This document shows, one piece after another, positions 44,922 to 56,960 of a DNA stretch of 64,000 nt. Each line of letters starts with the position of its first letter. Positions within the stretch are counted from its first letter, which is position 1. Under the pieces are notes generated by a model. The model did not search any database and was not told where the DNA came from. It saw only the letters and a program-made list of their open reading frames with translations. Origin of the DNA: Rutpela maculata (Eukaryota; Arthropoda; Insecta; Coleoptera; Cerambycidae); assembly GCA_936432065.2 (NCBI GenBank), contig OW386290.2, positions 53,958,843-54,022,842 of the forward strand, written 5' to 3'. The translations under genes were made by a program, and so were the position numbers.

Positions 44922-45290
44922 CGAATGCATGTAGGCGGCGTCAGAGTCGCGTTTGGGTACTGCAACATAACCTCATTTTCTGCGCATCTTTGTTTACTAC
45001 TTCTTTAAAAATGCCAAGCAATTGTTGTGTGCCTCAATGCTTTTCCTATTATAGAAAAAATAAAAATTTAAAGTTTCACCAGTTTCCAGTATGCAGCAAT
45101 TTTAGAAGAAAGTGAATAGTTGCTCTCAAATTACAAAAAAGCCCATCTAGTGTGTTCAAAACATTTCACTGACCGAATGCATGTAGGCGGCGTCAGACTC
45201 GCGTTTGAGTACTGCAACATAACCTCATTTTCTGTGCATCTTTGTTTACTACTTCTTTTAAAATGCCAAGCTTTTCTTTTAGTTCACCTA
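44922..45290 (+). pseudogene. Duplicated 5' part of a THAP-domain gene
   Basis: An ATG at 45011 opens 'MPSNCCVPQCFSYYRKNKNL', then 'KFHQFPVCSNFRRK', a stop where tryptophan is expected, and 'IVALKLQKSPSSVCSKHFT' (to about 45171). The C-x4-C at the start, the lost W and the C-x2-H at the end are the marks of a THAP zinc finger, a DNA-binding module of P-element-like transposases and several host proteins. The region before the ATG (44922-45015) is repeated directly at 45172-45265, including the start-codon context, so the gene front was tandemly duplicated with a period of about 250 bp. No downstream exons are seen. Confidence 0.8.
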
Positions 45291-45321
45291 AACTATCCAT
45301 TTTCCGTAGGTTTCAAATAAT

Positions 45322-45785
45322 AGTATATTATATTACTAGGAGTAGAACGCACTCTTTTTTTGTGTTGAGCCCAGGATTTGCGGCTGAGGCGAAGCCGAAG
45401 CCGCAAACTTGGCGAAACACAAAAAAAAGGCGTTCTACTCCGTGTAATATATACTATTTTTTCTTCAAGCGTATTAAAATGCAAAAATTCATTTATTTAT
45501 CATAAATGTACAAATATTCAAACTACAGTCTTACATGTTGACACAATATGACAAGTGGCTAGTGGATAGCGCGCCACCGGTGGCTTTCGGTATTAACATT
45601 ATGTTACTAGTAAAACAATACCCACTGCGGTGGCGCTTTCGGAACTAACATTATGTTACTAGTAAAACAATGTCCACTACGGTGGCGTTCGGTACTAACA
45701 TTTTGTTACTAGTAAAACAATGTCCTACTTCTAGTTCTGTTTTTGGTGACATAATTTAAACATTTTAATACGCTTGAAGAAAAAC
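45322..45785. repeat. Helentron/HINE-like element, copy 2 (inverted relative to copy 1)
   Basis: Same layout as 13327-13712 in the opposite orientation: hairpin 45339-45441 ('GGAGTAGAACGC' facing 'GCGTTCTACTCC'), inverted blocks 'TTCTTCAAGCGTATTAAAAT' (45461) and its complement (45761-45781), and a minisatellite of about three 55-bp units (45590-45725). Copy 2 has one more minisatellite unit and a longer hairpin loop than copy 1. Confidence 0.65.
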
Positions 45786-46950
45786 AAACTTATTTCAACA
45801 CATCAAAACTACAAAGCACAGAACACAATCAATAGTGTACCCAAAGCCGATCGGTAACCGCCTGGCGGCGAAATATTTTACTAAACCTACGCATTCCTCC
45901 TATTGATTGATTGTAATTAGTAAGTTAATAAATTAGTGTTTAGTGTTACCCTGTTGTTATAATTTCCGAACCCACGATACAGGGTGTTTACAAAAAGGGT
46001 GTAAGCACGCCACAATAGATAAATATAATTCAAATATGTTGAATGGCTCTAGTTCAGTCTACTACATGCAAAAATGTATGACTAACTCACCATGGTTTTT
46101 GTTTTCTAGTGTCAGATCTTAGCTACCAAATAGAACTATAGATAGAACTATTCATCAATTTTATTATGTTCCATACTGAATATTCGGTATTTTGTGGACT
46201 AAGAACTTTTAAAATAAATCTATTTTATATAAAATTAACACCCCGTTCTATTTACACTAAAAACTTGTTTTATTTAGTTTTTAGTACATTTTAATAAGGC
46301 ACAAGCAATTGAATCTAAAATAAGACTAAATATATTCAGCGACATATTGTTAGCTATTTTGTGATATATTTATAAGAAGCAACCAATCACAATATTTTAG
46401 CCGATTGTAATATATATCGGCTTCGATCACAACCCGGGATGGGTAATTACAAACAAAATTCTATATTATACTTTACATAATATATAGTTGAAGAAATATA
46501 TGCAATAGAACGAAGGAGCGAGGTATGTAGCAGTAACCTTTGTCAATTGCTTTTGTCAGTTTTGGCTCTGTTTTATCGGCAGGCTTTTCGATGACCTTTT
46601 TTTATCCCGCTTCCACTATATCGCTTGCCACTACTTTACCATATAACGTAAAATACATATGAAATGTATAAAATATATACAAATTGTAAGGTACAAAATA
46701 TTAAAGTGAGCAATATCAACTGATCAGCTGATTAGGCGGTACAGTCAGGTTTTAAAACACGACTGTGAGAGTCAGAAACATTTAGTGATTGGTAGGAGTG
46801 TGAAAACTTAACCTATCTACAAAATGCAAAACAGAAATTTTTTTACAGCAGTGGAATGAAATTTAATGTTTTTTAGAATCCATCATATTCCACTCAGGAA
46901 ATATAAATAACTATAAACACTAAACACAACTTTCCATTTGATGAAATATT
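45786..46950. other. No feature recognised
   Basis: AT-rich sequence without supported genes or repeats. Confidence 0.5.
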
Positions 46951-46954
46951 TGAA

Positions 46955-47170
46955 TATTTGAAAGTCTCCAAAATTCCGGAAAAGTTTCCTTTGGAAACTA
47001 TCGGAATATTCAACTATTTTATGGGAAACTTTTATTTTTATCAAAACTTCATTCCAGAAACTTTCATATGGAAAGTTTGCTTTATCCATCTGATTTTTTC
47101 AAAACTTCGTTCAGGAAACTCCCGAAAATTTACTGGGAACTTTCATTGGAAAGTTTCCTCTATCCATCTC
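46955..47170. repeat. Array of degenerate GGAAA.TTTCC words
   Basis: Many near-palindromic words such as 'GGAAACTTTC', 'GGAAAGTTT' and 'AGGAAACTCC' are spaced irregularly. The same words occur in the palindrome at 57197-57578. Comparable word arrays (TGGATGTCC; CCAATATTGG) sit at the ends of two elements in this window, so this may be an orphaned element end. Confidence 0.5.
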
Positions 47171-47392
47171 TGGTTATTAATGCTAATAATTAAGTTGAAC
47201 ATGAAATCCAATCCATTCTAAGAAACAATATTTTTAGAAGAAATATTACAAACAGTGGTGGAAATCTCAAAAAGTTATTCCACAAATTAACAAAGTATTT
47301 GATCTGATAATTCCTTTTCTGTGTGCCGTTGCTTCTTCGGTGGACGTGGAAATAACGTTTTCATATTGACTTGTTCATTCAGACATCAGGAA

Positions 47393-49089
47393 TAGGGGAG
47401 AGCAGGGGAATAAGAGACAAATGGGGTTTTAAGAGACGCAGTGTGCTGGTATCAGAAGTTAAAATGACAGTATATGCCTCATTTTTTACACATATATAGT
47501 ATAATTATATAGCTTCAAGCAATGAGTTAGAAGGACGGGAGAAGCAGTCACGTGATCAAAAACGGCATCACTTGGCCGCCATGTTACTACTTTTCCGTCA
47601 AATAGTGACAGTTTGTTTTCCGTGCGATTTATTGTGATTTTTATGGATAGTTTTTTAAATTTTGGACAATAAACGTTAAAAGGACTATGGTGTCGTGTGC
47701 CAAAAGACGTTGCTCTTCTAGAGATGGTGTTGACAAGAAAAAATTAATGGGAATAACATTTCGTAGGTAGTGTAAACAACAAACAGAGCCGCATTAGAAA
47801 AAAACAGCTAATTAAATATAATTAAATTTTATTATTTAAAGGTCAATAAATATATATTAATTTGTTTATGTTTGTTCCAATTCTTTTTGCTAAAAATCTT
47901 GCATTTATTGAATTCAACATTTTTTTTCTGCGTTATTCAGATAGGCCGTCTCGTCGGGGTACAAAGTTCTTATAATTTTAAATAGTCCGGGTCTGGCAAA
48001 ACCACCATCTTGTTCCAACGTTTAGCCACGTCTACCGGTGCCGTTTCTGTATAGGAAATTTGTACAGCATGGCATCTCCTTATATTCTAACTCAATGGCT
48101 TCAAGTTTATTATAGTAAACTAACTGAAATTTTGGAAGGGTAGGTAATTTTTTTTATAATTTTTTTTGTCCCTTATTACCCCTTCTGGGGTAATTGGAGA
48201 CATGGTTAGTATAACCTGTGTACTTCCTTCAAAAAATTCATTGGAGATATAAGAGACACCATTGAAATGTTTCTAATTCCCCCGCAAATTTGAACAAAAT
48301 GGACTAAATAATAAAAAAGTTACCAATTGGCAAATTTTGATTTTGAAAATGTCGTGTCACAAACTAAAAATACAACTCAATATTATTGCAAAAATCAAGT
48401 ACAAAATGATAATAAATTCTAGAGAAAGGGTAACCTCCGATTAATTTAAGTGGGCCATAAAATATCTATATATTGCTCACAGTCTCAATATCATCATGTG
48501 GGGACCATACAAATTCATTCGAGTTTTAAGACATTTTATTTTAGTTTTCATAATTATTTTCGACAATACGACCGAAATACCACCGTAGGTCGTAATAGAC
48601 TGCGTAGCAGCGTTCTTCTAAAAGTTTTACTTCGAAGTCTGAGAGTTATTCTCTTCGATATCAAATGAGGCAAATAAGGTCATGACTCTTATTATCTCGC
48701 GAATTGTGTTTCTCGAGTTAATAAGAGACATGACAAATAGAAATAAAAAAACAGTGTTTTTTTTTCAAATTAAAATTGTATTTAATACCTCATTTCATCA
48801 ACTTTCTCTATAAAAAAATTGAAACCACACAACATCTGTAAATAAAAGTGTAGTCAACAGCCCAATGCAAAATGGTCCAACCTTAGCCTCTAATGTTGAA
48901 GGTCATGTGTTCATTGTTTTCGTAGTAAAAAAATAAAACGTTTGAAAAGAAACTTAAAATTGTCTGGGTTAATTACTAAAGGATAGGGGATGTACGTAAA
49001 TTTTTTTGAGATTTTTCAAATTAAGCCTTCATTTTCCTTTCGCCGACGCCTCTTATATCTCCTATATCTTATTTTCCCCACTTCCCCTA
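47393..49089. mobile_element. 1.7 kb inverted-repeat element with a THAP-like exon
   Basis: The ends 'TAGGGGAGAGCAGGGGAATA' (left) and, inverted, 'TAGGGGAAGTGGGGAAAATA' (right) form an imperfect terminal repeat of about 25 bp. Internal motifs 'AATAAGAGAC' and 'ATTGGAGACA' recur. An ATG at 47687 opens a short THAP-like reading frame. The rest has no long frame, so the copy is non-autonomous. Confidence 0.5.
47687..47773 (+). pseudogene. THAP-like first exon fragment
   Basis: The frame 'MVSCAKRRCSSRDGVDKKKL' continues 'MGITFRR' to a stop. A short leader with C-x4-C after the initiating Met and 'ITF' about 20 residues later is how THAP domains begin. 'TTTCGTAGGTAGTG' at the end could be a splice donor. 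The rest of the domain (the W, C and H residues) is not found nearby. Low support because of its length. Confidence 0.45.
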
Positions 49090-49236
49090 GATTGGGCAAT
49101 GAAAAAGCATCTAAATTAGTATTTCTCTTTAAACGTTGTAATACTTAATATCTTATTTTGTATTGTTTTGAAAAGTATATATTTTTATTTTTACATGTTC
49201 ATATATTTTTTGAGTTAATGTTTTAAGCTTTCCAAA

Positions 49237-49646
49237 TGTGAGGCGGAAAGCAAAAAGGGACCTCTTGTCGGCGATGTCAATTTTTCAGTACAGTCGAATT
49301 AGTGGTTTGGGTCAAAATAATCGATTTTCGGATTTTTGCGATTTATTACCTTTACAAGTTGTAATCGATTACAAAACCGATATAATTGGATGAGACACTT
49401 AAAATAATCGATAAAGCAGTCGATGTTCAGCCCTGGAAAAGGTACCTCTTGTCGCTTTTGGAGAAATAACATGGGACCGACAAGAGGTCTCTTTTCATAA
49501 ACGCACTAGTAACTTAAACAAAAAAAAAACATAGAGATATGATTTTTGCACCAAATTGTTCGGAATTAAAGCTTAATTCATTTAATATCAATAACTAAAA
49601 ACTGGAATTTGCCGACAAGAGGTCCCTTTTTGCTTTCCGCCTCACA
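49237..49646. mobile_element. MITE with 35-bp near-perfect inverted ends
   Basis: The left end 'TGTGAGGCGGAAAGCAAAAA' plus 'GGGACCTCTTGTCGG' is exactly mirrored at the right end (49613-49646). A third inverted copy of 'GACAAGAGGT.CC' lies internally near 49480. No coding. The target duplication is unclear. Confidence 0.8.
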
Positions 49647-50156
49647 AATAAAGGTTTTTTAAAGTTCTATTTTTGCAAATAAAAATTTTTACTGATAAAG
49701 TTTGTATTTTTTCTTTATAGCATTTAAATTTGAAAAGAAAAAAAATCACGATTTTTTTAAATCAAAATCGCTTGATGAAAATCATGAGTGTCATCATATT
49801 GTCTTTTCCTAATTTCTCAGTTTTCTTTCTTGCCCTCGTTTATCTCAGGATACGTATATAAAACTACATTTATGGAATCTGCATATTTTTATATGCAAGA
49901 CATTTTATAAGTCGAAATCAACTTCTGGCCATTTCTTTTAGCAAAAAACTTGCTACTGTATGTATGATACTGTATTGTATACAATCATTAAAAAACTTGT
50001 ATTATTAATAATAATTTGCAGAACGGTTTAACACCCAAACAAAAGTGAGAGGAAACCAGGAACGTTAAAAAAATAAATAAAAACTATGTAATATTACCTG
50101 TAATTCTAGAGAAGTTACGGTCCCATGATGAACATTTAATTCCAAAATTATTTTAC

Positions 50157-50265
50157 CTAATATGAGGCCAAAACATTACCGTTTGCTGTGGGCACAACAA
50201 CAGGATGACTATTAGGGGGATGCATTGGCAAGTGAGACGTTTGCACAATATTACTATTAGAATTT

Positions 50266-50321
<56 letters not shown>

Positions 50322-50929
50322 CTGCTGCTGTTGTTGTTGCTGCTGCTGCTGTTGTGCCTGACTTACTTGCACTTGTGGTATTTGAATATTTCCGGCGTTT
50401 GCTTGAGGGTTTTGTTGTTGAGGGTTACCTTGCTGTTGCACTTGATTCACCTGCTGATTAGCAAGATTATTCACTTGCACAGCTGTACCATTCTCATTTG
50501 CATGTTTCCGCATATGTCTTAACATATTACCCTTTTCGACGAACGTCTTATTACAATCTGGGCACGCATGAGGCCTGTCGCCACTATGCGAACGTCTATG
50601 AGAAACTAGATGACCCTTGCACATGAAATCTTTCTCGCATAGATCACATCGGAATGGTCGTTCAGCAGCGGCCCCTTTATTGTGAGACCTCTGATGAAAC
50701 AGCAAGTTGCCTTTAAGAGGGAAGGCTTTCCCACATTCGTTGCAGGCAAATGGACGTTCGCCAGTATGAGAACGCATATGATTAACTAAGTGCTCTTTGC
50801 GGGTGTAAGGTTTATTACAAATGTTACAGCAGTGGGGTGTTTCTCCGGTGTGTTGTCTTAAGTGGTTGGTTAAATGTTCCTTACGGGTGAAGGTTTTCTG
50901 ACAAAACTCACACCTATGTGGGGATTCAC
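50157..50929 (-). CDS. crol: Terminal coding exon of a C2H2 zinc-finger gene, crooked legs-like
   Basis: This is the only convincing host gene. The exon starts after 'TTTCCAG' at 50930-50931, splitting a Gly codon of a finger linker, and encodes about 256 residues. Five C2H2 fingers follow: 'CEFCQKTFTRKEHLTNHLRQ', 'CCNICNKPYTRKEHLVNHMR', 'CNECGKAFPLKGNLLFHQRS', 'CDLCEKDFMCKGHLVSHRRS' and 'CPDCNKTFVEKGNMLRHMRK'. The order TRKEH, TRKEH, PLKGN, CKGH, VEKGN matches the last fingers of Drosophila crol, an ecdysone-regulated nuclear factor acting in metamorphosis and wing development. A Q/N-rich tail with 30 straight glutamines precedes the end 'NGNVLASY'. 'GTAAAA' directly after the TAG could be an alternative splice donor. 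Earlier fingers must lie on exons further right or outside the window. Confidence 0.9.
50265..50354 (-). repeat. CAG/CAA polyglutamine tract in crol
   Basis: Thirty consecutive glutamine codons with CAG and CAA mixed. Interruption by CAA usually stabilises such tracts. The plus-strand leucine frame over it is a shadow. Confidence 0.9.
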
Positions 50930-52240
50930 CTGGAAAGATGGTAAATTTGCATAAGCTATGTGTATTTATACATAGTGAGAGAATTGAAACAAAAGGAAAA
51001 TAAATACTGGCTACACGAATTTGTATAGTACGGTGCTTATGTTAAAAAATCATATTTGAAATTGGCTCGAGTAAATCTGCGATGGATGAGTAAATGTGAA
51101 AAATGGTTAGCCATGAAAATGATAAAAATATTACCCACCAAAATAAAATAAAAGTATTAAAAACTTCTGAGCTAAGGCTTCAAAATGTTTTTAGGAGAAA
51201 ACCAAAACAAGGAAGGTACATTTTTCATTCTTAATGGTTTAAAATATTATTATTAAGATAACGCACAGAAAAATTAGAATTTTTCTGCAGCAAGTTATTT
51301 TGTGTATGGACCTTTACTTTGTCGCTTTAAAAAATATGTCAAAAGTCCCCATTGATGCGATCCTTACTTAAAATTTTACAGTCAAAAGTCAGAATACAGT
51401 TTTTTTTCGAATACTTTGTGTCTATTAGATTACTACAGAAATAGCTATTACAAAATTTGTAGCTTAGGAAATTATCTACAAACAAGGCTCGATGAATTTT
51501 TTTGGTATGAGTAAGCATTCTGGAGAATATTACGTGAATTACTTCCATATCCAGTGGAAGTGTGGTAACGACAAATTTTTTTTTTTTTTATTTTTATTGT
51601 TCAAATAGATTTAGAATGTCATGAAACATCGAGAGCAGTTTGAGCAAAAAAAATTTCTGTCCGTCTGTCTTTTTTTTCTGCGCACGATTACTCTGGAACC
51701 CTTTAAGATATTGGCTTGAAATTTACACATAAAATTACACGTATGTATTTTAACGAGGTCTGTAAACTAGATTATATTTTCACCTTATTCCGTTGAAGGG
51801 TTGGGGAGGAAATTGGGGTAAATAAGGGTAAATAGGTAAATCAAGCAGGTTAAGAGTCCACAAAATTGGTATTCAGTATATACAAGAGAAGCTAATGACT
51901 CAAAAAAATTTTTTGAATTAGCCACCCCCATTACTACCGACACCCCATTATAAAAGGGGATGAAAAAAAATTGTGATTTAGTGTGTACAAGAACCAACGG
52001 CCTCAAAATATTTGTTTTACTTCATCCATCTCCACTACCACCACCCCCACCTCACTACCGATGTGGGATATCGTTCTATGGGTTTTTGGCGTACACTGTA
52101 AAAAATGGATGTAAAAATATATTATGGATGTAAAAATAATTTGAAAGTTGGAAAATTAGTTCAATTTTCTACGCAATTATACATAATTTATTTATTTTTA
52201 CCGGGACTTTCAGGGTAAAGTTAAACATATTTATGGTTTT
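50930..52240. other. Probable crol intron, left part
   Basis: Sequence after the crol exon's acceptor site. No further zinc-finger exon is seen. A short GTCY repeat lies at 51657-51672. A 25-base hairpin, 'TCCATGTAATCACAATTACA', sits just right of this at 52263-52286. Confidence 0.55.
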
Positions 52241-52369
52241 GCAACAAATGGACCATCGATTTTCCATGTAATCACAATTACATGGATAACACAGCCACAC
52301 AAAAAAAATAAAGTGTCTTGACCCCAGGGACTGACTAGGTAGACTTTATGTTTTTCGGGTCGCTGAATC

Positions 52370-52660
52370 CGAATCCGGGGTCCATTTGATCCTATGTCAT
52401 CAGGTTTAAGGTCATTTGAAGGTCAAATTGAGATATGACCGTGAAAAATTCCGCAAAAAATTTATGTTTATGTTTTTGAGGTTGCTGAATCCGAATCCGG
52501 AGTTTATTTGATACCATGTCATCAGGTTTAAGGTCATTTGAAGGTCAAATTGAGATATGACCGTAAAAAATTTATGTTTATGTTTTTGAGGTTACTGAAT
52601 CCGAATCCGGGATCCATTTGATCCCATGTCATCAGGTTTAAGGTCATTTGAAGGTTAAAT
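52370..52660. repeat. Minisatellite in the left arm (about 2.5 units)
   Basis: Units of about 120 bp run from 'CCGAATCCGG' through 'ATGTCATCAGGTTTAAGGTC' to 'GGTCAAATTGAGATATGACC'. The third is degenerate. They are the inverted counterpart of the units at 56440-56960. Confidence 0.85.
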
Positions 52661-53197
52661 ACCACCATGTCAGAATCAAGGTCAAATGAAGGTCAAACAC
52701 ATGAAATTCAATAATACAATCTTTTTTGACCCCAATTCTGAAAAAGCAGAAAATTTTACGTCCGTCCAAATACATCCTGAACGGTTCATGGAACCGATTT
52801 CTTAGGTCATTTGTTGGTTATCAAGCGGTCAAATGCATATTTTCCATTTCTTAGCTGATATATCGATTATAAATCGAAAACTTGCGTCTATGACTAGTGA
52901 CCTTCAAGTTTTTGTGGTCGCTTATCACAATCCCGGTATCCATTTGATACCATGACGTATAAACCAAGGTCAATCGAAGGTCAAACGCCATAATTCGAAT
53001 GATATAAATTTTTTAACTCCGTGTTCTCAAAGAACAAAAAACCTTACATCCAAATACGTCTTGATCTAAGTCGAACCGAACTTTGGGTTTCATATTAAAC
53101 TATTTTGAGATGTTTTAAACTACATTCTTAAGTCCAAAGACCCAAATCCAAATCTGCTGAATTCAATAGCCTCACAATTCAATAACTCAATAACCTA

Positions 53198-55629
53198 CCC
53201 TAGTAGCACAACATATTGGGTGGATATAGGTACAATATGTTACCTATATTGCATACTGGGCCAATATATGTCAGATTTAGCCAATATTGTACCAATATGC
53301 TTATCAGCTGTATTTTCAATATATTAATCCAATATATATCCAATATTTTGCAAACATTGGCAAACCAGATTCAAATGAACAATATTTAACCAACATTGGC
53401 GCAATGTGTAGAAACTAATATTGATTTCCAAATATTAGGCAAATATGCTTTATTATTTTTGTTTACTTATTTATTGACAAATTAGCATTGATATAATGAG
53501 TTTTCAACCTTAATATATGTATGTACTATAATGTTGCTATGACTGCTTGGTTTAGAGGCAAGCAAACTTGACACTCGCCCAGGGGTGCCGGATTCGATTC
53601 CAGGTCGTGGCACTGGGAGTTTTTCTGAAGAAGAAATTAATCTCAGAATACTCGGATATTGGATGTGGATCCATTGTCTCCAAATGTGTAGCTCTTTTCG
53701 CACAAGGCTCTTCCGGAGCCTTCAGGGATAAAGGGAGTCGTGGTATGTTATTATTTAAATACCCCCTCAAACGTTTTTAATCAACGGATTGCTCAAGGTT
53801 AAGTAGCCTGTATAATTAATATACAAAATGCTATTAGTCTTGTTAGTTTCTATAAAAACAATTAATGCATATATTAATACATGATCTACATTTTTTATTT
53901 TAAATTTACCGCCCATAGTAAATTCAGAAACAGTGACACATTCGAGTTTCGGCCATGTTGCCGTATGCCGGCCGGTTGTTGCTGCTTCACAAATTCGCCA
54001 ATTTTCTTAATGAAATACAGTGTGCAGCTTGTGACAACTACAATAATTTAATACGTAAGTGTGCATGTTCCCATTCCAATAATAATTAATAGTAAACATA
54101 GTTTAGTTTTTGGTAATTTTCTACATTCCTGCCTTCCTTGGCGTATTTGTCTCCTTTCTGCCATGTTTAATGTAGAATGTGGCACAGTGGGTGTATAATA
54201 TCCAGAATACTTTTGCAGTCATGCCTATTTAGGCACTACAATATTTACAACTAATTACCTGTACCTTATATTCGTCTAAATACCTATATGCGTAATTATT
54301 TTATAAATTCAAATTGTATATTGGGCCAATATTTTCCCAAGGTTAGCAAATCAGATTCAATATTAACATTATTTAACTTATATTGGCGTAATATATAGAA
54401 ACTAATATTAAACACTAAGGCAGTATGATATTTAGTAAGTTTTTTTAATATTTCAGGATTTTTTTTCAAAAATATCAACGGTCCTAGATGCGGCGATGTA
54501 AACATCATCAAGCGTGAGAATCAAAAAATCAACTCACAACATATTTAAAAACATGACTTTTACCACAGGCGAAGAACTAATGAGTGTAAATCAGCAATTA
54601 ACAAAAAGTAGGAAAATACGAAAAAAATGGTAAGGGGACTTATTATTATATACATGTTATTAAAATACAGGGAACATTCTAGATTTAAATTCTATATTTG
54701 AGGGAAAAGGACAGCCACACAAAAGCTATGAATGCTCAACTAATGAAAAAGGAAATACCTAGCTATATTCTTTTCACGAGAAGTATACAAAAGAAGACAT
54801 CAATGTGAAAGCCAAATTTTTTGACGTAGTGTCTAGCAAGTACAAGATTAAACTAGAGGGTTTGCTACAATCAACTGATTTTCACTGTTGTAGAGGTAGT
54901 TCATAGCCGATTCAAAGAAATCACAGATATCCAAATAAAACGAGCAATATTAGCATACTTAGCTGGATCATCGGATAAAGATGAAATCTTGATGATATCA
55001 TACCCCCCCCCCCCCCCCAAGAAAAGAAATAGAAGAACGAGAATAAAATAATAATTACGCCTTTCTTTTATTGATTTTGTTTAATTTTCGAAGAAACTGA
55101 TTTGAATTTTATTTCTAAGTTTTATATTTTATGTAATTCTCATAATTAAATTTTTATTTGTTTGCGTTTTTGTTCATCTTCATATAAATATTCTTTTTTA
55201 AATTTTCAGATTCTGATTACGACATCCTTTCCAATTCCAACTGATGCAGGCTCCTCTGTGCTGCACGATGTGTCTGAATTTCTGACGGGAACTCATGCAG
55301 TAGGAATTCCCATGTCAGAAATTCAGACATATTGTGTAGCTATATGGCGCCTATGTTGGTATCCAATATAGCACCTATATGTTACTATCCAATATAGCAC
55401 CTATATTTTAGTATCCAATATGACACCTATATTGGTATCTAATATGAAACCAATGTTGGCATCCTATATGATGCCAAGATTGGTATCCAATATAATGTCC
55501 ATCTTGATATCTAATATTACGCCAATATTTTATTGCAATATTGGGCCTTTATTGTCAAAATCTGTCGCTCAGTATATTGGCCCAATATCTTGGTGCCTAT
55601 ATTGGCCCAATCAAGTTGTGCTACAGGGG
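53198..55629. mobile_element. 2.4 kb element with 'GTAGCACAAC' ends and CCAATATTGG arrays
   Basis: The left end 'CCCTAGTAGCACAAC' (53198) mirrors 'GTTGTGCTACAGGGG' (to 55629). TA flanks both ends (53196-53197 and 55630-55631). Each end carries an array of degenerate 'CCAATATTGG'/'CCTATATTGG' words (53215-53420 and 55340-55615). Inside are a SINE-like sequence (53536-53775), a 17-base C run (55003-55019), and weak coding traces such as 'FKEITDIQIKRAILAYLAGS' (54917-54976) ending in a proline run and 'KKRNRRTRIK'. No transposase is recognised. Its end architecture parallels 32561-38964. Confidence 0.7.
53536..53775 (+). repeat. tRNA-derived SINE-like sequence
   Basis: Box A-like 'TGGTTTAGAGGC' (53548-53559) and box B 'GGATTCGATTCC' (53590-53601) are spaced about 31 bp apart, followed by 'AGGTCGTGGCA'. 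This is the RNA polymerase III promoter layout of a tRNA head. An unrelated body follows with 'CACAAGGCTCTTCCGGAGCC' and 'GGGATAAAGGGAGTCGTGG'. A clear tail and target duplication were not found. Confidence 0.6.
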
Positions 55630-56439
55630 TAATAGCTCTAAAAACCTGATCCCGTAGCTATAAAATGGGGATTACAGACGATGAAAGCTGATGAATCCGT
55701 TTACTCAAATGACCACATTGCTCAATAATCCCATAACCAAGTAACCCCATAATTTTATTACTTAGTCTCTCATAGCAAAAATTCTGTTCTTTATAATTAA
55801 AGTTGTTGAGCTTCACAACTTCAAACCATGCCACTGTAATTATGGAACTCGTTTTCTCGCTCTGCAACTTATCATGAAATTTCTTTGCATAGAACAACCT
55901 TTACACCCAAATCAGCATAGCACTTGTGTCTGCATCCAGGGCACCTCCTCGCGGTGACGGCGGGCAACGGAGTAAGCCCGTTATGATGTACAAAATCCGT
56001 TCACGCAACCTCCTTGGGTAACGCTAATGCTGACGGTTTCACAATTCAGTTCAAAGATTCAAAAGAAATCTGTATTTAACCTGCAGATGATCTTTCAGGG
56101 TCCAAAAAATTATTTCATTCGAATTATAGCGTTTGACCTCAGTTTATACATCATGGTATCAAATGGATACCGGGATCGTGATAAGCGAGCACAAAAACAA
56201 AGGTCACTAGTCACAGACGCAAGTTTTCGATTTACAATCGATATATCATCAAGAAATGGAAAATAAGCATTTGACTGCTTGATAACCAACAAATGACCTA
56301 AGAAATCGGTTCCATAAACCGTTCAGGATGTATTTGGACGTAAAATTTTCTGCTTTTTCAGAATCTGGGGTCAAAAAAGATTGTATTATTGAATTTCATG
56401 TGTTTGACCTTCATTTGACCTTGATTCTGACATGATGGT

Positions 56440-56960
56440 ATCAAATAAACCCCGGATTCGGATTCAGCAACTTCATAAACATAAATTTTTTACGGAATTT
56501 TTCAGTCATATCTCAATTTGACCTTCAAATGACCTTAAACCTGATGACATGGGATCAAATAAACCCCGAATTCGGATTCAGCAACCTCAAAAACATAAAC
56601 ATAAATTTTTTACGGAATTTTTCATGGTCATATCTCAATTTGACCTTCAAATGACCTTAAACCTGATAACATGGGATCAAATAAACCCCGGATTCGGATT
56701 CAGCAACCTCAAAAACATAAACACAAATTTTTTACGGAATTTTTCATGGTCATATCTCAATTTGACCTTCAAATGACCTTAAACCTGATGACATGGGATC
56801 AAATAAACCCCGGATTCGGATTCAGCAACCTCAAAAACATGAACATAAATTTTTTACGGAATTTTTCACGGTCATATCTCAATTTGACCTTCAAATGACC
56901 TTAAACCTGATGACATGGGATCAAATGGACCCCGGATTCGGATTCAGCGACCCGAAAAAC
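56440..56960. repeat. 122-bp minisatellite in the right arm (about 4 units)
   Basis: Four nearly identical units containing 'CCCCGGATTCGGATTCAGCA', 'TTTTTTACGGAATTTTTCA' and 'TGACCTTCAAATGACCTTAA' repeat at 122-bp spacing (for example the DR5 motif near 56520, 56642, 56764 and 56886). Three open frames of about 75 codons across this array are artefacts of the repetition. Confidence 0.9.

Noticed and set aside
50205..50522. Plus-strand leucine-rich frame
   Set aside because: Antisense of the crol polyglutamine tract.
55003..55019. 17-base C homopolymer as a functional feature
   Set aside because: Homopolymers of this length are prone to sequencing and assembly error; no structure or coding need supports it.
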